From positions 1-31,686 of IMG/VR virus record IMGVR_UViG_3300022934_002923: a stretch of DNA of 31,686 bases; one strand, written 5' to 3'. Shown one piece after another: positions 25,201 through 31,686 of the stretch; position 1 is the first letter of the stretch; every line of letters begins with the position of its first letter. The notes beneath the pieces are model-generated. The model had not been told where the DNA came from, did no database searches, and saw only the letters and a list, made by a program, of their open reading frames with translations. Position numbers and translations under genes: made by a program. Origin of the DNA: a virus.

Positions 25201-28200
25201 TGCAATTTTTCCTTGTAGTACATCTATATAATCAATATACTGAAGAATAGTATTTGTTTTTGTATTGTATAATACAGCACGTTTAATTTTGCTAACATCT
25301 ACAGGATTTTTAGTTACACGAAGATTTTCCCATATTGTAGTATTATCGTCTAATCTATAATCAACTACTGCGCCAGTATATATGCCTGACTTAAATGTTG
25401 GTAGTCCTGCATAAACATGGTTTTTTCTTAATAATACACTACGTCCAAATAAACTAACGTTATCTCTATCAAAATCAATAGTTTGTGAATATAACATATA
25501 GTCATTTAGTCTTTCATATACTCTAATGTTTCCTGTATCTTGAGTTATATTTTTAAAAGTAGTAAATTCTTTGTCAAATGTAGTAACTGGTTTTTCATTT
25601 CCAACACTGCTTCCGTCAAAAGTAGTTGTAATTAACGAATCTCCGTTAGCAGAACCAATAATAAGTCTATCACCATCAAAGTCAACTGACCATCCAAACA
25701 ATTCTGTTTTATCATCTTTTGGACTATAAAGTTTTTGTGACTCTAAGAAAGATCCATCTTGTTGTTTATAAACATAAACAGTACCATGGTCTAATCCTTC
25801 ATCATCATTGTATGGTGCGCCTACTGCAATTAATTTTCCATCATTACTTAATGCAATATTACTTCCATATTGAGTTAATTTACTTGGTGATAATATTGTT
25901 TGATCTCTATAAAATAGTCCATTTATATTACGATAAATTTCTACAGTATTTTCAGCATTTTCATTGTATGTTGTTGTTATAACAATTACTTCACCGTCTT
26001 TGCTTATATCATAAGCTCTTGCAAATTCTAATAAATTTTCGTCTTCAATAATTTGATCTGCATCTGTTACAATGTTTGCTGATCTATTTGGAATAAATCC
26101 TAAGTAATTAACATTTTGATCTAATTCATTCCAATCTCTTACATCAAATGTTCCGGGTCCATTTAGTATCTCTGCCTGATATAACTTGTTATTATAATAA
26201 ACAATTTCTTGTGGATAATATAATGTTGTATCGTCAAATGGGCCTCTATAATTTTTATCTCTTGCTGATTCCCAGCCGTAGTCAATACCGTTAAATTCAC
26301 CATTGTTAAACATATAAAGTCTGCCAGGATTTGTATTTGTTCCGTCACCTGTTTGTTTAACAATTAGTCTATAGAATTCGTTATTATTTGAAACTTTTAA
26401 TTCACTACCTAAATATTGATTGTTGCCGCGTTCTGTAACTGTAAACGAATTAAGTTTTACAAATGCTCCAATACCTTTTCTTTCGTAGATAGAAAACATT
26501 CCTTCTTTTGTAAGTCCACTTTGCACACCGTCAATAGATGCAGGAATGTTATAAATTAATTCCCAATCGTTATTGGCTATAGTAGGAATGTTTGCAGGAC
26601 GAGCAATACCTAATACTGTTTCTTCTCTATAGAACCAATATTCGTTATCTAAAATAGTGTCTTCTTTTGTGGTTACATCAGCATCAACATCTTGAACATT
26701 AATAGTTGCAGAGTTATCAAACACCACAAGTTTACCAATATTTGCTTCATCTAACGGAAATGCTCTTTGTTCAATCTGACCAAAAACACGAGATCCCGAA
26801 ATTGGATCATAAAGTGCATCTCCAGAACCATCTGCTAAAAACTCAATTTCTCTGTTTTCGCCAAATAAATTACCAACTGCCCAGTTACCTGTAACATTTT
26901 TAACATATATTCTACCATTATTTGTATCAAATCTTTGATAAAACATAACTTCGGCTGTTCCAAGATTAGTAACATCTCTAACAGTAAGTCCAACTTTAGG
27001 TTCAATTGGAATTCCGCCTAAGTTTTTAGTTATTCTAAAATCAATGTATCCATCCCACACATCATATATTGTGTGCGTTTTATTCATTTGCTCAACGCCA
27101 AGACCAATATCTTCTGGATTATTAAAATTACCTGTATTATAATTAGGCAAATCATTATAGAAGAAATCAACAGTATCATTACTTTGATCTCCTGGAGCAA
27201 CTACATTTAACACATCCGTTAACGGCTTAGGTGCTCTTGCTACCCATAAAGACGATTCAAAGTCATCTGTTACCCCGCCTGGGCCAGGATTACCTCGATA
27301 ACTTAATGTAGTAATTTGACTATGAATTGAATCTAAACTTGAAGATATATCAGTTTGATAATTTAAAATATTATAGTAAAATCTATTTGGATCAGGATTA
27401 CCAGACGGAATAACATCAGTGTAAACTAAACCTCGTCCTACATCAGAATTTATAGAACTTACAAGATAAGGTGCTTTTTCAACTCTCCAGTAACCGCCCC
27501 ATTTTTCGTCTGCATCGGCTACAGTATCATTTGGTGCAACAGTAACATACTCACCAACAAATTCACCAATGCTTGTAGTTAACGATCCAAAGAATCCAAA
27601 TGTACCGTTTTGATTTTTAATATAAATTGTTGCTTTTGCACCGTCATTAAACGTATAAGAAACTTCACCAAATCCAGTTTGTGTTTCTACAATTTGACCT
27701 ACTAATGGAATAGTATTACTATTTTCAACATAAAGAATACTATCAATTTTTTCAGAAATAATATGTCCAGCAGTTAAAAATTCAGCACTTAAATCAGGTA
27801 CTTGATCAGCAAAAGGTAAAACTTCTTGCAATGTGTCAATATCTTGGTTTGCTTGGGTTAATTTATTCCAAACTAATTTTACTGTATCGCCAATTCCAGA
27901 CCCTTCATACATATCAAACGGTGCTTTAATTAAAAAGTGATCTGTATTAATATTTGTGAAAGGATAATCACCTGTGAGTAGCGCAGGTTTAATATCGGCG
28001 TTACTTTCTATTTGGCCCAAGTCTCTTAATATTTCAGGTACTGATTCAAAACTGCCAAAATTAATGTTTACTTCGGCGCCTTCGATGTCTTTTGTTGCTT
28101 GCCAATTATTATCTTTGTAAGTAACAATATCAAATTGGCTATAATCTTGAGAGCTATCATAATCGCCTTTAAATGTACTACGAACATTTGATGCTTCAGG

Positions 28201-31200
28201 AGAACCAACTATTAAATATCTTCCATTATCAGTAACTGCAACTGATGCTCCAAATTTTTGATTAGAATCTGCAATTCCTAACTCTGGTTCTACAACTTGA
28301 TTTAGCGAGTAAGCACCTGAGTTACCAGCTCTAACATAAACAAAAACTTTTCCGTCATCGTCATCTGGCGAGCCAACTACTAAAAGTGTATTATTATCAC
28401 TTGCGTCTATTGAAATCCCATATTGATTACGTAATCCAGACTCAGTATTTGATATAACTTGATGCTCTTCAAATGAGGCTTTCTGCTCTATAACTCTCCA
28501 TTTTTTATCTAAATCTTCATCAATCCAAATCTTTCCAATATTTGTTTTAAAAGTTTGGACTAATTTAGAAGCTTCGTCAAAGTCTTTTACACGCACACTA
28601 ATAAACCTTGAAATAATCGGATTAGTTATTGTTTCTGACTCTTGAGCAGATGTATTATTAACTTTAATTTTATTATTAAGAACTTGAGTAACTTTTGCAA
28701 GTTCTTTAACCTCTACTCCTTCAGCATCGGTATATTCTATACCAATAATGTCGCCTTCGCTAAACATTGTAGGCAATGTTTTAAATACAAATTCTTTTTC
28801 TGCACTTACAGATTCTAAAACAATGTCTGCACTTGTATACAGATAGACATCCCATCCTAATCCAACATTTCCTGCCCAAACAATATCTCCATATGATAAT
28901 TTAGTATAATCAATGTTTGTAATATTATCAAATGTTGAAACTGTAAAGTCAACGTCTTCTGGATTAACATAGCCGCTATTTTTTGTATATGTTTTATCAA
29001 CATATGTTGTTGGGAACGGTTTATGATCATAATCGGTTGGACGTAAAAATACTTCAAACGGACGTATTCTATAAACTAAGTCTGTTTCGTCACCTCGAAT
29101 TTGATTTACTAACTCTACACTTTGAGGCTGTAATTTAAACTGATCTTCATCTAAAATAAATTCAACTTCTTCAAACCCTTGTGCCGCACCGTATTGACCT
29201 TGTTTAATTGCCCATTCTTCATAAAACTCTAAACTGTCTTTGTCTGCACTGCCAAGAACATCAAAAAGTTTAGTAAGAGCGTTCTTTGAACCTTTATCTT
29301 GGATCATTCCTTGATAGAATTTGTACTGACTAACATCATCATTAATAATGTTTGCCAAATAGTCACGGTTTTGATATCCAATTAGATGCTGTGCAAATTT
29401 TTGTTGTTCAACATCAAAATTATCTGTATCTAAGTCATAAAAATCAGCAAACTGATTAGTTTTATATTCAAAGTTTGGAATTAGACCCATTTCGGGTTTT
29501 TCAGACAACCTAACCCATTCTGAAGCTACAAATACTTCTGTTCCTGTTACTTTATTTTTTGCACTATAATAAAATTCTTTATACTTTACAAGGTCTCCAA
29601 TTGCATAATCCTGCCATGGTTTCCATTCAGTTATTTTGGCGTCATCAAAAACAAACCCAGGAATATTTAAACTTCCGTCCCAATTATCTGTTCTATATCC
29701 TAAAACTTTAAGTCTTTGTTGTCTATAACCAGGTTCTTGATCGTAAATAATATCGCCAAATACTGTTTTATTATCTATAATCAAAGCATGTTCTTTTTGT
29801 ACTAACGACAAGCGAACAGAATAAATTCCGTCTTCTGTTGCTTTAGGTTTAATAATAAATTCTTTTGGATTTTCTCTTGTTAACGTAACATTTTCTGGTT
29901 GTAACTTTTTGCCGTCAGCTTTTAATAAACTATATCCATAAAATGTATCGTAAATATCATCAACTACAGAATATTCACTAATAAATTTAATTTGAAATGC
30001 TCCCGGACTTAATGTAATTACACTACCAGCATTCCAATTCTGTGTAGTCCAAAACATAAATTCTTTTGCACTTGTTTGCCAATTAGAAACAAATTCGTCT
30101 TTTGCTGAATAAAAATCAAATACAAAACCTTGTTTTTCTAACCAATAACCGTATCCTAATAAAAAGTCAACTAAATCTTGTATATTTTTAAACACAGTAC
30201 CGTATGGCAATCTTTCTGAGTTGTTTTTAAATGCTTTTCTAAAATACGCTTCGCGGCCGCCTTGTACTGGTAATTCAGGAATTTTTACAAATTTAGTTTC
30301 GTCAAATTCTTGACCGCTGTCGTGTGTTTCTACAACTCTATAAAAACTATTTTGATGCTGTACTATTGCACCTGCAACATAAGTTTTTCTACTATCCCAT
30401 TCAACAAAACTTGCATTTATTCCTCCAACATTAATAAGAGGATCATTTTGTAAGGGTATTGCAGGATTATATGTAAAATACGGCGCTACTTGATCGTAGC
30501 CTCTTACAATAAAACCAAAACTTTGTTTTTCTATAATTACACCGCTATATGTAATACTTTTTACAGGTGAACTTTTGTTTAAGAAAATATTATAGTTTTC
30601 TTCTGGTACAAAAACATTACCTTTATTTAAAGGTGTTCTTGAATCTAATATTAGTTTAAATTTATCTTTGGTAGTAAAACCACCAATTTTAAATCCAAGT
30701 TGGTTATTAATTGTTGATAAACGATTTTTATAATTATTAAAAGTAGTAGTAACACTACTTGCCAAATAATCGTAAACATAATTAATTAAACCAGATGTAA
30801 ATACTCTGTTAGTTTCATTAACGTCATTTGGAAAAACAAGTTTCTGTAAAGTAATATGTTCATTAGGACCAAGATAATTTCTTTGACCTAATAAATTTTT
30901 TGTCTGTCTAACTCTATCAAATATTGACGCAAATGTTCTTGCTGGCTGGTTTAAAACCAAAGCAGTAATTAATGAAAATGGGTATTCAGAACCTTTCCTC
31001 CAAGCTGTTTCAATTGGACTATGATCTCCAAAAACAAAATTACGATTTAACTCAGTTGTGTTATAACTTTTAACAAAACTACTATAAACTGGACTTAGTA
31101 GATTTCCGTCTTCGTCTACTGGTATATTATTTGTTATATTATTCCTTGCAAATTTAGGAACACTTACCCCTGGAGTATCTGGAAAACGCACAATGCCTTT

Positions 31201-31686
31201 TTCAATATCTTCCCACATTAATAGGTTATTGCTTGTGTAAGGTGCAGACCCATATTGGTCTTCCCACCAATCTGGTTTAATACTAAACCCTTGCATTTCC
31301 CAAGGATGTGTATGAGGACGGTCTGTATCAAAAGCGTATTTGTAAACTGCTCTCCACCAACCGTTTAACGGTCTATCTTGCGGATCAAACACTCCTGTAT
31401 AATTAAATGTAAACGAGTTTTCTCTTTCAAAAAATGTATTGTTTGTATAATCTTCGTCAACTAATTGAATCCATTGAATAAAATCACTAATCATTGAATC
31501 GTTAATTTGTGATTGTTCTATTCCTGTATTTCTACTATGTCCTGGTATGTAATCATAGATGTCAAACATATCAGGGTCATAGTCAACTTTAATATTATTA
31601 TAAATTCTTTTTTCAAGTTCTAATATTAAGTCATCTCTAAAATCATCATATGCAACAGTAATACTTCCATCATGTCCTTGTATTAC
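19237..31686 (-). CDS. Giant modular virion protein (tail/baseplate or fibre type), 5' end outside window
   Basis: The frame ends with TAA at 19239-19237 and is open to the right edge: 39 sense codons (QGHDGSITVAYDDFRDDLIL...) precede the internal ATG at 31569, so that ATG is not the start and at least 4149 residues are encoded. RPHTHPWEMQGFS and GWWRAVYKYAFDTD near the start are typical of very large virion proteins of marine T4-like phages. Modules, numbered from the ATG: W/Y-rich carbohydrate-binding-like units near 390, 650, 1130 and 1780; FG-GAP-like propeller blades between about 1045 and 2075; GGxGY..PPTVT repeats near 2470 and 2830; repeated beta units at 3330-3630; and a TIG-like Ig domain at about 3890-3960. 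No protease, lysozyme or transmembrane part was seen. It probably forms a tail, baseplate or fibre component that touches host glycans; virion position is inferred. Confidence 0.85.
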   Translation of the reverse strand, partial: VIQGHDGSITVAYDDFRDDLILELEKRIYNNIKVDYDPDMFDIYDYIPGHSRNTGIEQSQINDSMISDFIQWIQLVDEDYTNNTFFERENSFTFNYTGVFDPQDRPLNGWWRAVYKYAFDTDRPHTHPWEMQGFSIKPDWWEDQYGSAPYTSNNLLMWEDIEKGIVRFPDTPGVSVPKFARNNITNNIPVDEDGNLLSPVYSSFVKSYNTTELNRNFVFGDHSPIETAWRKGSEYPFSLITALVLNQPARTFASIFDRVRQTKNLLGQRNYLGPNEHITLQKLVFPNDVNETNRVFTSGLINYVYDYLASSVTTTFNNYKNRLSTINNQLGFKIGGFTTKDKFKLILDSRTPLNKGNVFVPEENYNIFLNKSSPVKSITYSGVIIEKQSFGFIVRGYDQVAPYFTYNPAIPLQNDPLINVGGINASFVEWDSRKTYVAGAIVQHQNSFYRVVETHDSGQEFDETKFVKIPELPVQGGREAYFRKAFKNNSERLPYGTVFKNIQDLVDFLLGYGYWLEKQGFVFDFYSAKDEFVSNWQTSAKEFMFWTTQNWNAGSVITLSPGAFQIKFISEYSVVDDIYDTFYGYSLLKADGKKLQPENVTLTRENPKEFIIKPKATEDGIYSVRLSLVQKEHALIIDNKTVFGDIIYDQEPGYRQQRLKVLGYRTDNWDGSLNIPGFVFDDAKITEWKPWQDYAIGDLVKYKEFYYSAKNKVTGTEVFVASEWVRLSEKPEMGLIPNFEYKTNQFADFYDLDTDNFDVEQQKFAQHLIGYQNRDYLANIINDDVSQYKFYQGMIQDKGSKNALTKLFDVLGSADKDSLEFYEEWAIKQGQYGAAQGFEEVEFILDEDQFKLQPQSVELVNQIRGDETDLVYRIRPFEVFLRPTDYDHKPFPTTYVDKTYTKNSGYVNPEDVDFTVSTFDNITNIDYTKLSYGDIVWAGNVGLGWDVYLYTSADIVLESVSAEKEFVFKTLPTMFSEGDIIGIEYTDAEGVEVKELAKVTQVLNNKIKVNNTSAQESETITNPIISRFISVRVKDFDEASKLVQTFKTNIGKIWIDEDLDKKWRVIEQKASFEEHQVISNTESGLRNQYGISIDASDNNTLLVVGSPDDDDGKVFVYVRAGNSGAYSLNQVVEPELGIADSNQKFGASVAVTDNGRYLIVGSPEASNVRSTFKGDYDSSQDYSQFDIVTYKDNNWQATKDIEGAEVNINFGSFESVPEILRDLGQIESNADIKPALLTGDYPFTNINTDHFLIKAPFDMYEGSGIGDTVKLVWNKLTQANQDIDTLQEVLPFADQVPDLSAEFLTAGHIISEKIDSILYVENSNTIPLVGQIVETQTGFGEVSYTFNDGAKATIYIKNQNGTFGFFGSLTTSIGEFVGEYVTVAPNDTVADADEKWGGYWRVEKAPYLVSSINSDVGRGLVYTDVIPSGNPDPNRFYYNILNYQTDISSSLDSIHSQITTLSYRGNPGPGGVTDDFESSLWVARAPKPLTDVLNVVAPGDQSNDTVDFFYNDLPNYNTGNFNNPEDIGLGVEQMNKTHTIYDVWDGYIDFRITKNLGGIPIEPKVGLTVRDVTNLGTAEVMFYQRFDTNNGRIYVKNVTGNWAVGNLFGENREIEFLADGSGDALYDPISGSRVFGQIEQRAFPLDEANIGKLVVFDNSATINVQDVDADVTTKEDTILDNEYWFYREETVLGIARPANIPTIANNDWELIYNIPASIDGVQSGLTKEGMFSIYERKGIGAFVKLNSFTVTERGNNQYLGSELKVSNNNEFYRLIVKQTGDGTNTNPGRLYMFNNGEFNGIDYGWESARDKNYRGPFDDTTLYYPQEIVYYNNKLYQAEILNGPGTFDVRDWNELDQNVNYLGFIPNRSANIVTDADQIIEDENLLEFARAYDISKDGEVIVITTTYNENAENTVEIYRNINGLFYRDQTILSPSKLTQYGSNIALSNDGKLIAVGAPYNDDEGLDHGTVYVYKQQDGSFLESQKLYSPKDDKTELFGWSVDFDGDRLIIGSANGDSLITTTFDGSSVGNEKPVTTFDKEFTTFKNITQDTGNIRVYERLNDYMLYSQTIDFDRDNVSLFGRSVLLRKNHVYAGLPTFKSGIYTGAVVDYRLDDNTTIWENLRVTKNPVDVSKIKRAVLYNTKTNTILQYIDYIDVLQGKIAGPAEQELTYKTPYDPATYNTGIAPNTDKTNSWGEAQEGQLWWDLTNAKFRNPYQGNVIFSSNNWNSSFSNQNSIDVYEWVKSKYLPSEWDEKSGTNEGLKQGITGKTRSGDDAYVLKRVYDTASGTFTNYYYYWVRNKTTLPAIEDRKTTARDVARLIRDPANEGYKFIALITENEFAVFNCENILSDRDIALSIQYWTIEDQNINIHNQYQIITEGLETSLPSTDIQRKWFDSLVGYDEKNRQVPAPELSAKEKYGILNKPRQGWFINREEALKETIERINSVLKDNLISDDKDITNLTDIDPEPTKSSKVWDRSVDTKIELQFVGVAKAEQATLEPVVENGKIVRVNITNGGRGYLQEPTVTVLGTGKDAEIKTVINNQGTVTDVIIENAGTNYAQDNTRLAVRRYTVLVKADESLNNKWALYERDTVAKEWILVESQAYDVTKYWDYIDWYAPGYNSFTKIDTVIEQSYDLSRLNDSIGDIVKIQTVGTGGWLLLEKINNQEGEDYSVNYKTIGRENGTIQFKETLYNVEDSKVGFDTTNYDALTFDSLPTTETRIILNTIKDNVFIEELALEYNKLFFASLRYVFAEQNYVDWAFKSSFIKAKHNVGELEQKVNFQNDNLPSYEEYIKEVKPFKTKIREYLSSYESTDVAGNNVSDFDLPARYVLTSDGIEPLRVKSYNTGIVADNPEELENYPNKNWIDNSGYKVVKIELDDPGQGYTSPPTVTIEGNKGAVAKASLGKNGSISGIRVFDQGEGYLESPKITLNGSISPGGREASAYAIIGNSPVRSIKTIIKFDRVSGTYEFVNLDTIQNFVASGSIITFDLDWPMDLRTTTVRVFENDDEVLARRYTYSNQLDKSKGYDRYLGQLKFVDPPVANSNIRIEYSKDINLLKAQDRINLAYQPTGDNFGKTLGQLMDGVDYGGVQVRSFDFGGTTGWNTAPWMTQGWDVFDTAFEDEIFLFKTVIIEFDSPISVRPNEVLTQNNTLASGKVIGSTETTVTLQADFDSNFSTEDEIYGEDSTLIGADSSVRTPINVSNTLPLNTPLEEGIEYNVYRTAYDANGQVLTNYRVDDSEWDGSTVGTQDNPYANMLPIQGNQETELDVNDLGLDTELQTGEVRLAIVIRKVTSDGSFIPDPDSFDTSIDGGNLIYGTATGLDSADINIDGDGFVTPTTSKGPEEIVPGQTLDTVDIQVYEKPSGGSSQITCRNYIGNGVKSNFDIGTPIGQFANLFVKVDYTVMNTNDYTVDVATNQVIFFNPPADNSRINIINLGVSATTILDIDTFIGNGTTIDFLTNARFEDNANGLVTVDGEVVDITLVESDDTYENSGNFVVRFATPPKDGAIIQMMLAVGGVEIFQQYSTVNIDTFTADGSTTQYELSQAPFEQQPESAYVLVKVNNKILDPGYSQKFEVTTALREYQLDLTQIPTATVNSFDLAVYLNGIELEYLQNWTFEGAGSFNPNVPPQSQPGSTVTLAAGIGEDGDELTVYVLTSGEYRMGYYEQDNTYVKTPKVLNLDNAFSEDDTITVYQFSNHDSQGFERQSFEVTEKTETTPGTKLYYDFKLLEKGYITLRKPARDAEYVWVVKNGDLLSPSVDYSITSNRRYVKLVQQPNEGDKLQVLHFSDNTVVDKFGWRQFKDILNRTHYKRLEEIYHLEEPLNWYDKTIKVVDGNGLPEPEVGAKYPGVIFIEGERIEYFRKVGNELLQLRRGTLGTGVKDVYDAGTMLMEQGVDTTLPYKDEEEIITVTSSGFSTGSDSYENSPGMGVTSITYDFNNNTAFPLGGQVTTVIGTGFTDRVEIYVGTTKCEATFISENELTFVTPALPVGSYDLIVVNPFTTVPIDTPQTSFVVPGGIKYVQILLPFAPIPNPASATDWYKDTIPEEYWEAQDIEVFVAGRRLRKTPISKYNYDAQDSPEGDIILEAEYAVNKNIGAYVRLTTPPPEGTTVTIIRKIGTTWSDRGTTIANSDSNIAKFLRAKTTELPR
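19688..19900 (-). other. TIG/IPT-like Ig domain near the C terminus of the giant protein
   Basis: The segment encodes ITYDFNNNTAFPLGGQVTTV followed by IGTGFTDRVEIYVGTTKCEA, then ELTFVTPALPVGSYDLIVVN. The order GG..TT..G.GF......V.(V/I)G...C.......TP..P.G..D..V.N is the TIG/IPT Ig-fold signature. Such domains in phage tail proteins often bind surface sugars or extend the fibre. Confidence 0.65.
20698..21575 (-). repeat. Tandem beta units (fibre-like) in giant protein
   Basis: About three to four units of roughly 70-90 residues repeat the pattern F.G(N/D)G....F.L...........V.V.......Y......V.F..PP..G..I. Examples are YIGNGVKSNFDI, FIGNGTTIDFLT and FTADGSTTQYEL, each followed by a V-rich strand and NPPADNSRI or TPPKDGAII. 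This resembles repeated beta domains of phage fibres. Confidence 0.5.
22900..23070 (-). repeat. GGxGY..P-type beta repeat, copy B
   Basis: It encodes KIELDDPGQGYTSPPTVTIE, then GSISGIRVFDQGEGYLESPK and ITLNG. Two half-repeats of about 30 residues each are recognisable, and the unit resembles copy A at 24013-24165. Confidence 0.5.
24013..24165 (-). repeat. GGxGY..P-type beta repeat, copy A
   Basis: The segment encodes VNITNGGRGYLQEPTVTVLG, a central TVINNQGTVTDVII and a closing NAGTNY. The same half-unit arrangement, G.GY..(P)PTVT..G then G.(V/I)..(I/V), occurs at 22900-23070. Confidence 0.5.
26121..26240 (-). repeat. Carbohydrate-binding-like W/Y module 4 in giant protein
   Basis: FDDTTLYYPQEIVYYNNKLY followed by QAEILNGPGTF and DWNEL fits the same pattern. 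It lies between two groups of propeller-like blades. Confidence 0.45.
28072..28170 (-). repeat. Carbohydrate-binding-like W/Y module 3 in giant protein
   Basis: YDSSQDYSQFDIVTYKDNNW followed by QATKDIEGAE keeps the Y....D.V.Y....W.A pattern. It directly follows two FG-GAP-like blades. Confidence 0.45.
29515..29625 (-). repeat. Carbohydrate-binding-like W/Y module 2 in giant protein
   Basis: The encoded segment begins WKPWQDYAIGDLVKYKEFYY and ends VASEW, again matching W...Y..GD.V.Y...FY.......F..S.W. It is the clearest of the four modules. Confidence 0.55.
30304..30399 (-). repeat. Carbohydrate-binding-like W/Y module 1 in giant protein
   Basis: The encoded segment runs W-DSRKTYVAGAIVQHQNSFYRV, ending with DSGQEF. 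The pattern W...Y..G..V.....FY.. is the short beta motif of CBM5/12-type chitin/cellulose-binding modules and of many phage fibre inserts. Similar units occur at three other places in the gene. Confidence 0.5.

Larger units (their letters stand above)
25354..28435 (-). repeat. Scattered FG-GAP (integrin-like) propeller blades in giant protein
   Basis: At least five blade-like units are visible. Two lie at 28188-28435 (YGISIDASDNNTLLVVGSP and FGASVAVTDNGRYLIVGSP), one at about 26288-26432 (YLGSELKVSNNNEFYRLIV), two or three at 25640-26010 (YGSNIALSNDGKLIAVGAP, FGWSVDFDGDRLIIGSA), and one at 25354-25466 (FGRSVLLRKNHVYAGLP). The consensus FG.S.....G..L.VG.P is the FG-GAP repeat that builds seven-bladed propellers. 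A long insert of about 580 residues splits the first two blades from the third. Confidence 0.6.

Noticed and set aside
31567-31569. ATG as the start of the giant gene
   Set aside because: Thirty-nine in-frame sense codons precede it to the window edge, with protein-like sequence (QGHDGSITVAYDDFRDD) and no ribosome site near the ATG; the gene is partial.
1-31686. CRISPR array, tRNA, rRNA, integrase, transposase or photosynthesis genes
   Set aside because: No regularly spaced direct repeats, cloverleaf-like sequences or matching protein families were seen; almost every base is covered by minus-strand coding sequence.

Overview
The window looks like part of the genome of an AT-rich marine T4-like myovirus (cyanophage or pelagiphage type). 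Evidence seen in the sequence: all supported genes lie on the minus strand and are packed with overlaps of a few bases or gaps under 60 bases; T4-type late promoter motifs (TATAAATA, GATAAATA) precede structural genes; there are tandem tail-fibre genes, one carrying a tail collar domain; and there is a very long virion-type gene. No host-like genes, tRNAs, integrase, transposase or photosynthesis genes are visible. Host assignment is inference from low GC and gene content. Transcription runs from high to low coordinates.

Right part (31686 to 12088), structural: one open reading frame fills 19237-31686 and runs off the right edge without a stop, so its true start is outside the window. At least 4149 residues are encoded here, with FG-GAP-like propeller blades, short W/Y-rich carbohydrate-binding-like modules, repeated beta modules and a TIG-like domain near the C terminus. 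It is followed by a 204-residue structural-type protein, three tail-fibre paralogues that share an N-terminal region of roughly 250 residues but have different C-terminal ends (collar domain; short plain end; peptidase-G2-like end), and a 337-residue virion-type protein.

Left part (12028 to 1), accessory: a consensus sigma-70 promoter (TTGACA, 17 bp, TATAAT) at 12052-12080 faces left into a train of overlapping genes. In order of transcription these are a small conserved-looking protein, two GT8-like glycosyltransferases in tandem, an unknown 194-residue protein, a GT-A-like protein, a radical SAM protein with an N-terminal cysteine cluster, a dTDP-glucose 4,6-dehydratase-like enzyme (RmlB), a 2-oxoglutarate/Fe(II) oxygenase, a protein with an EKxFKP glycosyltransferase-like motif, two SGNH-hydrolase-like proteins, then (after a 31-base gap with a weak promoter candidate) a second GT-A-like protein, a second radical SAM protein, a GNAT-like protein and the start of one more gene. 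The GT-A-like plus radical SAM pair occurs twice in the same order.

Inferred joint role: the left operon has the make-up of a system that builds or decorates a glycan (nucleotide-sugar enzyme, several transferases, esterase/acyltransferase-like proteins, oxidative tailoring by radical SAM and 2OG enzymes). It could glycosylate the virion fibres encoded next door or remodel the host surface during infection. The duplicated GT-A-like/radical SAM module is the best candidate here for an undescribed system.
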